This document shows positions 1-7,689 of a stretch of 64,000 nt of DNA, in pieces. The notes beneath the pieces were generated by a model. That model was not told where the DNA came from, ran no database searches, and saw only the letters and a program-made list of their open reading frames with translations. Location: NCBI RefSeq assembly GCF_963678635.1, contig NC_087063.1, forward strand, positions 85,855,574 through 85,919,573, written 5' to 3'. This DNA comes from Symsagittifera roscoffensis (Eukaryota; Xenacoelomorpha; Acoela; Convolutidae). How positions within the stretch are numbered: the stretch's first letter is position 1; each line of letters starts with the position of its first letter. The translations under genes were made by a program, and so were the position numbers.

Positions 1-235
1 TTTTTTTCCTTTCTATTGATTGAAAATCACAAAGCAAACTTTAAATTAGAAAAAAATCATAAGCAAAACGTAAACAAAGATTCAGCCACAAGAATAAAAA
101 AAACTTATCAAACTAAATAATAAACCCACAAACTGGTGCACTCTCGGTGGAAACAATTTTTTTTTGATTTTTCAGAGATCTCTAAATTGCAGTTTGCGTT
201 TTTTCAGCGCAAAGCAAGCAGTGATAGGCGGCGTC

Positions 236-835
236 TCAGCCACTAAGTTTGGTGCAGTGGGACTTGACTGCCGGAAGAAGAAGTAGAAGAAGTATGCTGC
301 TGCTGTTGTTGAGTGATTGAAAAAATATCCGGTTTGGGGTTTTGGGCGTCTGCTGGTCCTCATCTTTTTTCTCTGTTGAATCTGGTGATTCAATCGACTC
401 AATGTTCCAGTAGCTTTCTCGCTCTGCTAAATCTCTAATGGATCCTTCCTGATTTTCGTAAAAGGGGATCGATTGGCAATCGTAGTAAAACAGTATTTTT
501 CTCGGTGAATGATCAAGGCAAGTAGGGTCTTGAATATCTGTGCGCTTCAGCGCACGATACGATTCAGTCACACAGCAACTCTCGTAGACCTGTTTTCTGT
601 TTTGTATGAGGATAGCAATTTGATCTAGCAAATAGTTGGGTAACATCATATGGTTTTTAGTGACCCATTCATCGAATTCTCTGCTTCCTGGATCAAGATC
701 GTTGAAAGGATTTGCTTTTCGATGACACATTTTCCGTTCCTGTTGAACCACTACGATAGAATCTCTGGTATAAGTTTGGCATAATATAGCTCTTTCAAGA
801 GAATTAATTGAAATGATTTGCAGTGGAGTTGCCAT
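236..835 (-). CDS. Hypothetical protein, 199 aa, left end of Polinton A
   Basis: I do not recognise the family. The frame opens with a true ATG at 835 and is unbroken for 199 codons. The protein is mixed and fairly charged, with several Cys/His (a CHRK stretch near residue 37, two Cys near residue 87). Close to the C-terminus there is a short run of six leucines ending in Pro-Ala, too short and too near the end to call a membrane anchor confidently. It is transcribed away from the PC4-like gene at 1538, and the two share a 700-bp intergenic region with a duplicated sequence block. That divergent arrangement suggests it belongs to the same element, but a host exon is possible. Real coding status is likely from length in an AT-rich background; function unknown. 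Confidence 0.45.
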   Translation of the reverse strand: MATPLQIISINSLERAILCQTYTRDSIVVVQQERKMCHRKANPFNDLDPGSREFDEWVTKNHMMLPNYLLDQIAILIQNRKQVYESCCVTESYRALKRTDIQDPTCLDHSPRKILFYYDCQSIPFYENQEGSIRDLAERESYWNIESIESPDSTEKKDEDQQTPKTPNRIFFQSLNNSSSILLLLLLPAVKSHCTKLSG

Positions 836-1044
836 CGTTGAAAATTTTGTATTGAATGATTTTGAGAGATTGAATAAAAATAGTGAGTAGATTTAGTTTG
901 ACCTACCACTTTTAGTTTTTTTATTGCTGGTGGTCTAAGATTTAGCCAATTACCATAAATCTGGTTTTGTGAAATTTTAATGTTTTCAGGGTTTTTGCAA
1001 TTAAAGTAGAAATGTGAACGCTTTGAAGATCTATACTTCAAAGA

Positions 1045-1360
1045 AACAGCATGGCGCCTTTTTATGATACCCTAAGCACAAAATGGCAAAATTTGACACT
1101 TCAAAGAGATAACATGCATGCCGCCAGGGTAAAAACGTTAAAATTTATGAGCTAAAACAGGAATTTGCCAGACACATGCAAGCTATTGCTATCTCTAATT
1201 CAAATAGAGTGCATGACGCCTTTTTTTATGTCCCCCGGACGAGGGGCTTTAAAGGTCTCCACTTCAAAGTGAGTACATGTATGCCGACATGTAACACTAA
1301 CTGAGATTTATGACCCATTCAAGTGCTTTCCAGACAGAAATGACTGATGCAATAAACACG
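1045..1360. repeat. Two direct repeats (~160 bp) in a divergent intergenic region
   Basis: Two imperfect copies lie head to tail. GCATGGCGCCTTTTTATG at about 1049 matches GCATGACGCCTTTTTTTATG at 1211. CACTTCAAAGAGATAACATG at 1097 matches CACTTCAAAGTGAGTACATG at 1260. A third matching block (AATTTATGA then CCAGACA) follows at about 1141 and 1304. The spacing is about 160 bp throughout. The block sits between genes running left (835) and right (1538), so it may hold duplicated promoter or operator sites. Regulation is inferred only from position. Confidence 0.5.
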
Positions 1361-1425
1361 CTTTTATCTTATACAAATCCAATTGCAAAAACTAATTAAA
1401 TTCTCCCGCTATAGGCTGAAGGGGC

Positions 1426-1436
1426 GCCATAAAAGT
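1426..1436 (+). promoter_or_regulatory. TATA-like motif upstream of the PC4-like gene
   Basis: GGCGCCATAAAAG ends about 100 bp before the ATG at 1538. The CATAAAAG core resembles a TATA box, and the GGCGCC core recurs in the upstream direct repeats. Weak call, based on position and AT content only. Confidence 0.25.
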
Positions 1437-1537
1437 AAATCCACAGATATTTGTTTATCTTCTATCCAATTCATTATTCATTTCATTCTATCATAAAACA
1501 GTTGAACCAACAAGTCACTACGGTTACCACCATCACT

Positions 1538-1963
1538 ATGTACTCGTCGCTAGAAAATGATACAGACTTTTACGATGATTTTCAAGATATATCTTCGGGA
1601 GAAAAACGTTTTGTACGGGTTGGAACGAAAACTTTTGACAAAATGGGTACATATATCACAGTTAAGTTATATAAAAAGAATGAAGATGGTGTATTAAAAT
1701 GTTATCAAGCAGTGACCTTAACGACAAGAAAATTTGATTGTTTGGCAGATAATTATTCAAAGATTAAAAAATTGGTTAAAAAACAAACTGGTGAAAAGAC
1801 TTCATCTTCTTCCTCCTCCTCCTCATCCTCCTCAGCTGTAAATGATGAACAGCATAAAAGACGATACACGTCAAAACGATCAATCCCTCCCGAAAAAGAA
1901 TGTGCTGAAAGTGGCGATGAAAACGATGCGGATGATGAATACTCGAATAATAAAAAGTGTTGA
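1538..1963 (+). CDS. Possible PC4-like (p15 C-terminal domain) ssDNA-binding protein, 141 aa
   Basis: The open frame extends upstream to a TTG at 1451, but the first ATG is at 1538 and gives a better start (MYSSLEND). Residues 24-80 have the layout of the PC4/p15 fold: a β-strand FVRVGTKTF, then TYITVKLYKK, an acidic turn, AVTLTTRKFDCL and a basic helix. A run of eleven serines (about 89-99) and a charged acidic/basic tail follow, as in PC4 proteins whose Ser-rich arm is phosphorylated. PC4 proteins bind single-stranded DNA and act in transcription or replication. The resemblance is by eye and unconfirmed; a virus-specific unknown protein is the alternative. The gene diverges from the 236-835 gene. 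Confidence 0.4.
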   Translation: MYSSLENDTDFYDDFQDISSGEKRFVRVGTKTFDKMGTYITVKLYKKNEDGVLKCYQAVTLTTRKFDCLADNYSKIKKLVKKQTGEKTSSSSSSSSSSSAVNDEQHKRRYTSKRSIPPEKECAESGDENDADDEYSNNKKC

Positions 1964-2055
1964 GTTGCCTGAAACAGAAAAAAAAAACGTTTGATATATT
2001 TGATTTAACCAGCAGAATGGTTGAAGCAATGCATGAGCAGTCGCCTGAATTTTAA

Positions 2056-2325
2056 AAAAAATTTCGAAAGAATTTTAAATTTTTTATTCTGAACAACGAA
2101 CCCGACGCCTCACAACTCCCTCTAAACACAAATTTTGCATTTGCAACCCACTCAATTCAGAACGAGTCTTGCGCCCAATTGCTCGACAATGACCATCCCC
2201 ACATCCATGTTCTCATTGAAGTAACCAAGGATTGTGTCGACGTAGTGAAAAAGATGACCTCAACCACTTTCGTTGTACCTTGTCTACTCTCATCTTTCAA
2301 GCATCTAATATTGGGTTGCAGTTAA
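2056..2325 (+). pseudogene. Open segment with HUH-replicase-like motifs (weak)
   Basis: Frame 1 between TAA stops at 2053 and 2323 encodes 89 residues without an obvious ATG start. It contains KFFILNN (about 2080-2100) and, about 30 residues later, PHIHVLIEV (2194-2220). These resemble, in order and spacing, motif I (F-T-x-N-N) and motif II (H-h-H-hhh-E) of HUH endonuclease domains in parvovirus-type and CRESS-DNA Rep proteins. No motif III tyrosine region and no helicase Walker A follow. The same frame is open again upstream (1981-2052), so this may be a decayed longer gene. Chance similarity is a serious alternative. Confidence 0.25.
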
Positions 2326-2346
2326 CTTCACCTATCGGGACCCCTG

Positions 2347-2682
2347 ATGGAAAAATTAAAAATTGCTGTCAACTACAACAATTCTATTAACAACTCAACT
2401 GACATTGGTGGTGCTTCTCTACGAAGATTGCCACAAGTTTGCTTTGCTTCACAAACTCGATCCATTCAAACTCAAACTGATTTAATCACTGATGTAACAA
2501 TTGAACGCTTCATTAATATTTTGAATGGTGATAATGCCGCCGAGTTTTCTAAAATTATTGATATCATTTTGAGTGGGTATGGTCGTTTAGAGATTGATTC
2601 AAATACTTTGATTGTTAAATTTATAATGGAAAAAAAATTTAAATTCTGTAAACGGAACGCAAATTTTAAATTCTGTTTTTAG
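2347..2682 (+). CDS. Hypothetical protein, 111 aa
   Basis: I do not recognise this family. It opens with ATG at 2347, in the same frame as the preceding segment and 21 bp after that segment's TAA (2323-2325), so the two could be pieces of one broken gene. The N-terminal half is Asn/Ser-rich, with a repeated Gln-Thr patch (SIQTQTD). The middle (about residues 48-90) is predicted from composition to be helical (TIERFINILNG, EFSKIIDIIL). The C-terminus is basic and ends in a short duplication, with KFKFC and NFKFCF separated by ten residues. It converges on the minus-strand protease, with 100 bp between the stops. A real small Polinton gene or the C-terminal debris of a replication gene are both possible. 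Confidence 0.35.
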   Translation: MEKLKIAVNYNNSINNSTDIGGASLRRLPQVCFASQTRSIQTQTDLITDVTIERFINILNGDNAAEFSKIIDIILSGYGRLEIDSNTLIVKFIMEKKFKFCKRNANFKFCF

Positions 2683-2785
2683 AGCCTGCGATAACGCCAG
2701 AGGCAAGTGTTCTAGCAACCATAAAACATGTTTTTTCTTAAAAATAAGTTATAAATCATTAAAGAAATGCATCAGTATCACAAAG

Positions 2786-3223
2786 TTATAACATCATATG
2801 TTTAGCAAAACGCATCATGTCATGGTCGTTAACCTTGAAACCTATAGGAAATTTAGATGAAATTATAACATGAGCAACATAAATACAATAAAGTCCGCAC
2901 AAGACCGAGTTAGCTGATTGGATTGGCTTATTCATCAGTATTTGGTTTCCCTCGTGGATAGAACGTCTCATATTTTTGTATACATGTGGATAGTTGTGTA
3001 GGCTTCGTCCAAGAGGATCTGCAAAAAAGATTTGACCACCAGCTTGACCAAACATTAACCAATGAGTTCCTGGGTGGTCTGAGTTTGATGCGTTCACTAT
3101 CTTGAAAGTATTGTCACGTTTCAATATTGTATTAAATTCTAAGTTAGCGGGAAAAATGCCGCAAAATCGATGTTTCAAATGCTTGCATCGGTGAATAAGC
3201 TCAGTAATCTGTAAATTGTCCAT
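2786..3223 (-). CDS. Adenain-type cysteine protease (Polinton PRO), 145 aa
   Basis: The start is set at the ATG at 3223; the open frame reaches a GTG three codons upstream. The protein has the adenovirus maturation protease layout: His54 in GTHWLMF, Asp69 in FFADPLGRS, and the Gln/Cys pair Gln102 and Cys109 in IQSANSVLCGLYC. These are the catalytic His, acid, oxyanion Gln and nucleophile Cys of family C5-like proteases in Polintons and adintoviruses, where the enzyme cleaves capsid proteins during maturation. The length is slightly below typical (about 150-200 aa). It follows the major capsid gene with 13 bp between the MCP TGA (3237-3239) and this ATG. All catalytic residues are intact and there is no frame break, so this is the best preserved gene of element A. 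Confidence 0.85.
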   Translation of the reverse strand: MDNLQITELIHRCKHLKHRFCGIFPANLEFNTILKRDNTFKIVNASNSDHPGTHWLMFGQAGGQIFFADPLGRSLHNYPHVYKNMRRSIHEGNQILMNKPIQSANSVLCGLYCIYVAHVIISSKFPIGFKVNDHDMMRFAKHMML

Positions 3224-3236
3224 TTTTTTCACCGAG

Positions 3237-4023
3237 TCAACTCATTAGAGTGTTTTTAGCTATTTTTCTATCGGAACGCACGTAAACTGTTGATGCACGC
3301 TCTCCCATGAAAAGTAACTCTACATTTTCCCCCAGCAGTGCATCAAACTTCAGTTCTACTGAAATGGTGCAATTGGTCAATTCAGGATGAATAAAGTCAT
3401 GTGAAGCCTCCTGAGTAGATGTGAGATCAAATGCCATAATTTAATGATTGTGATAATTAGCCAAACTGATTCCATGACTATTGTTGAAAACAAAGTCTAG
3501 AGCTTTCAATGTGTTATAGTATATTATTTTGGTATCAGTCGTTGACAGAGGAGTTCCTGCAATGGGCAGACCGTTTCGGTAAACAATGATTTCATTCAGC
3601 TGAAATTTTTGATAATGAAACGGGTTTGTTCGTTTAGTTCCCAGGTATGCTGTATTCGAGCTCATTGCTAAAATCATTCGACGAACTGGCTCTTTGGCAA
3701 AAACGTCTTCTTGTCGCAAGCTTTGCACACCAGCTGTGGCCAAAAAAGTTCTCGGTAAAACTTCAATATAATTGTATATTGCGGTTGTTTTCAACAGAGT
3801 TTTTTCTATCGATGATAGCACAAAATCGGTTACTGTCATTATGCGCACATATAGGTTAGCCTCAGTGATTTCAACACGGTAATGTTTATCTCTATGCTCA
3901 GACATGATAACAAAGTCATTAGGAGATCGTCTCAGAGAAAGTCTTATTGTAACACCGCTGATAAGATGTTTGTCACATGATAAAAAATCACAAGCAATTT
4001 TACCAAATAAACGGAATTCGGTT
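3237..4023 (-). pseudogene. Polinton major capsid protein, C-terminal part, broken
   Basis: About 193 residues run from the gap edge at 4023 to a TAA at 3441-3443, and 66 more residues follow in the same frame (3437 to 3237). The sequence matches the double-jelly-roll major capsid protein family of Polintons (annotated in many animals as F54H12.2-like). Hallmarks are EANLYVRIMTV, EVLPRTFLATAGVQS, NTAYLGTKRTNPFHYQKF and YRNGLPIAGTP, and after the stop FDLTSTQEASHDFIHPEL. The family has about 400-500 residues; the N-terminal half lies in the assembly gap. The in-frame TAA splits the C-terminal jelly roll from its last strands, so the protein would not be complete. The protease gene follows immediately. 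Family assignment is strong. Confidence 0.8.
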
Positions 4024-4223
4024 NNNNNNNNNNNNNNNNNNNNNNNNNNNNNNNNNNNNNNNNNNNNNNNNNNNNNNNNNNNNNNNNNNNNNNNNNNNNN
4101 NNNNNNNNNNNNNNNNNNNNNNNNNNNNNNNNNNNNNNNNNNNNNNNNNNNNNNNNNNNNNNNNNNNNNNNNNNNNNNNNNNNNNNNNNNNNNNNNNNNN
4201 NNNNNNNNNNNNNNNNNNNNNNN
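4024..4223. other. Assembly gap of 200 N
   Basis: Exactly 200 N. Its flanks are the integrase at the first catalytic Asp region (right) and the middle of the major capsid gene (left). By comparison with element B the missing DNA should include the integrase core and C-terminus, the penton-like gene, a small Gly-rich gene and the MCP N-terminal half, probably more than 2.5 kb. The N count is therefore a placeholder. Confidence 0.95.
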
Positions 4224-5356
4224 AACATATGCCAAATCGATTGACCATATTTCGTTTATGTCATAAACTATCACTTTAAGCCGAGCTATTTTGCGGCGAA
4301 CTGTTCGGTATTTTGTATAAGATGGTTCTGTATGTAAAAAATGTTTAACTTTTTGTCTTGGTATGACCGTTGTAGCCTTCAAAGTTTTAACACTGCCGAA
4401 CAATGCTAGTCGTTTATCTGTGTAACTCTTTTTCAAAAGTGTTTCCTCAGTTGGTGTAGGTTTCCCATCTTTTACTTTTCGTCTCCGTCTTTTCTGACGT
4501 TGAAGAATCTGAATCGTTATAGGGCGTACCGTACGATTCAGTGTCGTCTTCGTCTTTCTCTCTTTTTTTGACTCTTTCCGTGGTGGCTTTCTTTCTTGTT
4601 TTGAGTCGTTTGGTTTGTTTTGAACTTGATGATGGCTTACTACTGTCGAGGGTTTTTGTTTTGCCCGAGGTTGACGGAGATTTGGTTGGACTTTTGGTTC
4701 GTCGTTGGGCCTGTTCTTTAATCTTTGACTGAACCGCGTGTTTGGCATACTTGTTAATAACAGACTCTTCGGTAAGTTTGAGAGCGGATAAAATCATTAT
4801 GTAAGCAGGGTTGTGTAGTATTTTAGTTTGCTGTTGTATATTATACAAAAACGATGCTGCTTTGAGACCGGTTGGTACATTGTCAACATAAATTGTTTCA
4901 TCCATGGCGTTTATTGAGACTCGAGTTGAGCTTTTGATAACCTCCAGGATATTTTTAGCTCTCGTGAATTTTTTATCCTCCATTATTTGCAATTGTAATA
5001 GAATGCGTTCATAGTTTATTTTATTATCCTTTCGCTCCTTCTCATCCACAATCCGCTTCTCCTCTTCCTCCCCACCTTCCTGATAATGATTAGTCTCATC
5101 TTCTGTAAGAAGTCCTGTTGATTGTTCCCCAGGGTCAACTATTAGGCGTTGAGGTAGGTGTTGGTGGAAGGGGTAGTGCAAGAGTTTCAGTCGATACTGA
5201 GTTTTGCTTCGTGGGTCTTAGAGGTCTCATGCCGTTCAAGTAAGATAACTGGGGCTTTTTGTGTTTAACTGAACTGTTACATAGCACTTGTGATGCATGC
5301 GGTTGCTCACGGATATATGTATGTTTTGGAATTAAAACAAACTCTTCTGCTGCCAT
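4224..5356 (-). pseudogene. Polinton pre-integrase region plus integrase N-terminus, frameshifted
   Basis: It starts at ATG 5356 (MAAEEFVLIPKH). Three frames must be joined: 5356 to about 5150, about 5180 to about 4470, and about 4490 to the gap at 4224. The middle piece has a helical domain with RAKNILEVIKSS and GLKAASFLYNIQQQTK, conserved in element B, then a Lys/Glu-rich linker ending in an acidic GTP-NDSDS motif. The last piece holds VKHFLHTEPSYTKYRTVRR and EIWSIDLAYV, the start of a Polinton retroviral-type (DDE) integrase catalytic domain. This enzyme would insert the element into host DNA. Frameshifts near 5160 and 4480 and the gap leave it non-functional as assembled. Homology to 57820-59618 confirms the identity. 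Confidence 0.75.
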
Positions 5357-5419
5357 GTTTTATGCTGATGGTAAGTATCTGTAGCAGAAGTAAAGTATCA
5401 GTCTGATCAAGTTGAAGCC

Positions 5420-5668
5420 TTATTTCGTTAGAATAATTGCTCGTTTTCGTTCAAGTTTTGTTTTTCGGCTGATTAAAAGTTTGTATGCCACTTCGAAATT
5501 TTCAATGTTTGGAATATTAACAGATACATTGCCATTGACTACATTGAGCAAACATTCACATATAACTGAAATAACTTGAGGATTTGTTGTTTTTCTAATG
5601 AAGCTTCGGAGCTGGCTGGGATTCAATTGTACCATGTGCTGCAGAATAGATAATTTTTTCGCGTTCAT
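5420..5668 (-). CDS. Small conserved Polinton protein, 82 aa
   Basis: The ATG at 5668 lies inside the 3' end of the ATPase gene, overlapping it by 74 bp in another frame. The protein has a short helical leader (SILQHMVQLN), then SFIRKTTNPQVISVICECLLNVVNGNV and a basic Arg/Lys-rich tail. The pattern of a helix, an I-C-E-C-x-x-N-x-x-x-G-N centre and a basic end is shared with a small ORF found beside the ATPase or capsid genes in many animal Polintons. Its role is not established; a DNA-binding or capsid-interior role is a guess from the charge. A homologue at 57513 in element B has the same overlap, supporting that it is a real gene. Confidence 0.6.
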   Translation of the reverse strand: MNAKKLSILQHMVQLNPSQLRSFIRKTTNPQVISVICECLLNVVNGNVSVNIPNIENFEVAYKLLISRKTKLERKRAIILTK

Positions 5669-6317
5669 TTGTGAGAGGTGTAACCTCTGCCTGATTTATT
5701 GGTAAGTAAAAAAGTGAAGGACCAGGTGGTGTAATGTTTGAACAATATCTCAAACAATCGGATGTACGCGAATCCAAGTCGATTAAAAAAAGACCGTATG
5801 TGTCTTTTGTAGCGAGCTGATAACAGTTTCTCAAAAATTTAGTGTTGTTCAATTGTCTTCCAAGATGATCAAGATGCTGAATATCACGAGGTGATTTGAA
5901 CAGAATGATGTGTGATGTGTTTAAATCAATTGTTCGAGACCATCTGATTTGTTGGAACAAATTATGTTTAACATATATTACATCTAGTCCTCGGTGTCTT
6001 CCTGCTGTTGCAAGTTTGACAAAGTCTTTATCGTTATAGATTTCTTCGCATGAATCATCAAAAACTAGAAAAATGTTTTCAAGGTTTCGCAAACTGTCAA
6101 AGCCATTGAATTTTATGAAAGTTAGATCAATGCTGTGGGTATTGGATTTTTCACTATAAAGAGGCTGAATTTCTTTGTAAAAGTATAGGGCTCTTTGAAA
6201 TTTGGAATAAAATGTTTTTCCTTTCAACAATTTGAATATCAGCTCTGTTTTTCCAGAACCCGAGGGGCCTACGATGGCTAAAAAAAGTCTCGTAGATGTA
6301 TCAATAACTTTATTCAT
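5595..6317 (-). CDS. FtsK/HerA (A32-like) genome-packaging ATPase, 240 aa
   Basis: The start is the ATG at 6317; the frame also reaches a TTG 18 codons upstream, but ATG matches the family. Walker A is GPSGSGKT at residues 17-24, and Walker B is IFLVFDDS with Asp87-Asp88. A following arginine-rich segment (TAGRHRGLDVIYVKHN) and SHIILFKSPRD fit the FtsK/HerA superfamily ATPase of Polintons, related to poxvirus A32. It would pump genomic DNA into preformed capsids. The frame is intact over the full family length (about 220-260 aa). Its start overlaps the membrane-protein stop in ATGA, and its end overlaps the next small gene. Motifs look functional, unlike the element B copy. Confidence 0.85.
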   Translation of the reverse strand: MNKVIDTSTRLFLAIVGPSGSGKTELIFKLLKGKTFYSKFQRALYFYKEIQPLYSEKSNTHSIDLTFIKFNGFDSLRNLENIFLVFDDSCEEIYNDKDFVKLATAGRHRGLDVIYVKHNLFQQIRWSRTIDLNTSHIILFKSPRDIQHLDHLGRQLNNTKFLRNCYQLATKDTYGLFLIDLDSRTSDCLRYCSNITPPGPSLFYLPINQAEVTPLTNEREKIIYSAAHGTIESQPAPKLH

Positions 6318-6592
6318 TTTCTTGGATTTGGTAATACATAACCAACTAAACCCGATAAAATTGAGAACCAAACTGAGATTTCTTCACAAGTTAACTGCGT
6401 TAATGAAAATTTAAAGATACAAAAAGCCAATAAAATCAGAATTAACACCATTTGTGACATGAAAACTACTTCAGACCGTGGTACAGTCACGTGATTGCAA
6501 AATTTCCATGATTTTTTCTCCATATGATTTTCGTCATACACAAAATCGGTAACTATAGTTCCATCAGTCTCGTCAACTACTGTGTCATTCAT
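6314..6592 (-). CDS. Small Polinton membrane protein, 92 aa
   Basis: The start is chosen at ATG 6592; the open frame extends to a GTG at 6619. An acidic N-terminus (residues 1-25) is followed by a hydrophobic segment at about 43-63 (VFMSQMVLILILLAFCIF) and a second, weaker one at about 74-87 (VWFSILSGLVGYVL) before the ending PNPRK. Two-segment membrane proteins ending in a G-Y-x-L-P-N-P signature immediately before the packaging ATPase are common in animal Polintons; their role is unknown. The TGA stop (6316-6314) overlaps the ATPase ATG in the sequence ATGA. The homologue in element B (56582-56866) keeps the C-terminal signature but is frameshifted. Confidence 0.65.
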   Translation of the reverse strand: MNDTVVDETDGTIVTDFVYDENHMEKKSWKFCNHVTVPRSEVVFMSQMVLILILLAFCIFKFSLTQLTCEEISVWFSILSGLVGYVLPNPRK

Positions 6593-6665
6593 TTCAATTT
6601 CCCTACCGCTTTCTTTCACTCTCGAACTTGCAGAATGAAAAATATATCATATATAAAAAAATTAA

Positions 6666-6944
6666 TTAAGCATCTGAACAGTAATAAATTTCATATCGTG
6701 TATAACCTGTATAGACACTCGGTTTATTATCATCATCAAAATCATAGTGCATATCCAAAACATAATTGGCTGGGACATGATCAGTTTTGGCATGATACAC
6801 AATTTTCTTCACAGAATCTTCTCTTATTATTTTTTGAATCTCATTGGCTAGTTCACTGCTGGTTAGATCCATTTGAACTCCTGGTTGACGTTTGGGCACT
6901 AAGACTAGCTTGGGAAGACAAAGACCGCGCTTGCTGGGTAACAT
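6666..6944 (-). CDS. Small conserved Polinton protein, 92 aa
   Basis: I place the start at ATG 6944 (MLPSKRGLCLPKL); a TTG 14 codons upstream is the only earlier start. The N-terminus is basic (KLVLVPKRQPG). It is followed by an acidic helix (SSELANEIQKIIRE), a VKKIVYHAK strand and an ending YTGYTRYEIYYC. The product of 56209-56481 in element B aligns along its whole length, which shows this is a genuine gene. It overlaps the 3' end of the upstream gene by about 90 bp in a different frame. I do not know a function. Retention in both element copies between the exonuclease and membrane-protein genes suggests a virion or packaging role, which is inference only. Confidence 0.6.
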   Translation of the reverse strand: MLPSKRGLCLPKLVLVPKRQPGVQMDLTSSELANEIQKIIREDSVKKIVYHAKTDHVPANYVLDMHYDFDDDNKPSVYTGYTRYEIYYCSDA

Positions 6945-7197
6945 TACTGATGTATTTGAATCGTTGAAAGTAGATGAATTGGTCAATCACGGGGAAGAAC
7001 CTCCTCAAAGTGCACAACTCTTCTTCAGAAAGTGTAACTTGTTCTTTTCGTTGAACTACTTGGCCTCTACAATCAATGCGTTCAATCCTGGTCAATGAAA
7101 TCTTTATGTTACTTTCTGGTGTCATCCAAGCACAAAGAACTGAATTTGGAGATATGTATGTCTCCACTTTCCCCTGACGCTCGTTGTTAACACTCAT
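6853..7197 (-). CDS. Conserved Polinton protein of unknown function, 114 aa
   Basis: ATG at 7197 (MSVNNERQGK). The core SPNSVLCAWMTPES, IKISLTRIERIDCRGQVVQRK and LSEEELCTLRRFFPVIDQF is closely matched by 55980-56300 in element B. The C-terminal quarter is Ser/Gln-rich and looks disordered. The alternating β-like pattern (a tryptophan strand, then a charged KISLTRIER strand) suggests a small β-barrel or a nucleic-acid-binding fold, but I cannot assign a family. The gene starts 11 bp after the exonuclease stop and overlaps the next ORF. Two diverged copies with conserved frame make coding status likely. Confidence 0.6.
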   Translation of the reverse strand: MSVNNERQGKVETYISPNSVLCAWMTPESNIKISLTRIERIDCRGQVVQRKEQVTLSEEELCTLRRFFPVIDQFIYFQRFKYISNVTQQARSLSSQASLSAQTSTRSSNGSNQQ

Positions 7198-7208
7198 TTT
7201 TCAACCAA

Positions 7209-7682
7209 TCATAGAACGCTTTCGACTTTTTTTAATGCACAATGATTTTTAGAGTTATGGTGCGGTAGGTGTTTGTTACAATTCACAAAATTCTTGAAAT
7301 ATAATTGTTCGACTCGTGGACAGCCCAAATCGTCAAGATTCACAACTTTGCGGTCTAAGTATTTGGATAAAAAATCAGCTTTTTCTTTTCCTTTGGCGTA
7401 GAATACAGCATTGGGGTTTCTTAAGACAAAACTTTGAATGATTTGGTTCAAATTCAGGTATAAATAATCACCGCTATCCCAATGAAGTCCGTGCAAATAA
7501 TTTGTCAGCCAGTTGTAGGCTTTTTGTTCAGATTTTGGAAGGGAATTGAAATTAACTGGAGGTAGAAAAATTAGGGAATCACTGTAGTCGGAAGTTGTTA
7601 TAGCTTATTCTTTTACTATAAATGTGTTTTTCTGGTGTCGAAATCCCTCAAAATCCAACACAACTGATTTTTCCTTCAGCAT
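7209..7682 (-). pseudogene. DEDD (DnaQ-like) 3'-5' exonuclease-type protein, one in-frame stop
   Basis: The frame begins at ATG 7682 (MLKEKSVVLDFEGF) and runs to 7209, with one TAA at 7605-7607. The Asp-x-Glu pair in VVLDFEGF fits motif I of RNase H-fold DEDD exonucleases. Downstream are NWLTNYLHGLHWDSG, AVFYAKGKEKADFL and NLDDLGCPRVEQL, and a Cys/His-rich end (HHNSKNHCALKKV). This arrangement is seen in a small exonuclease-like ORF carried by many arthropod and cnidarian Polintons. A proofreading or end-processing role is inferred from the family. Element B (55473-55972) carries a homologue broken at different places. Apart from the single stop, the reading frame is clean. Confidence 0.6.
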
Positions 7683-7689
7683 TCTAATA

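Noticed and set aside
3441-4748. A 435-codon integrase-capsid fusion ORF.
   Set aside because: It is created by reading through 200 N; the two halves belong to different genes with several genes missing between them.
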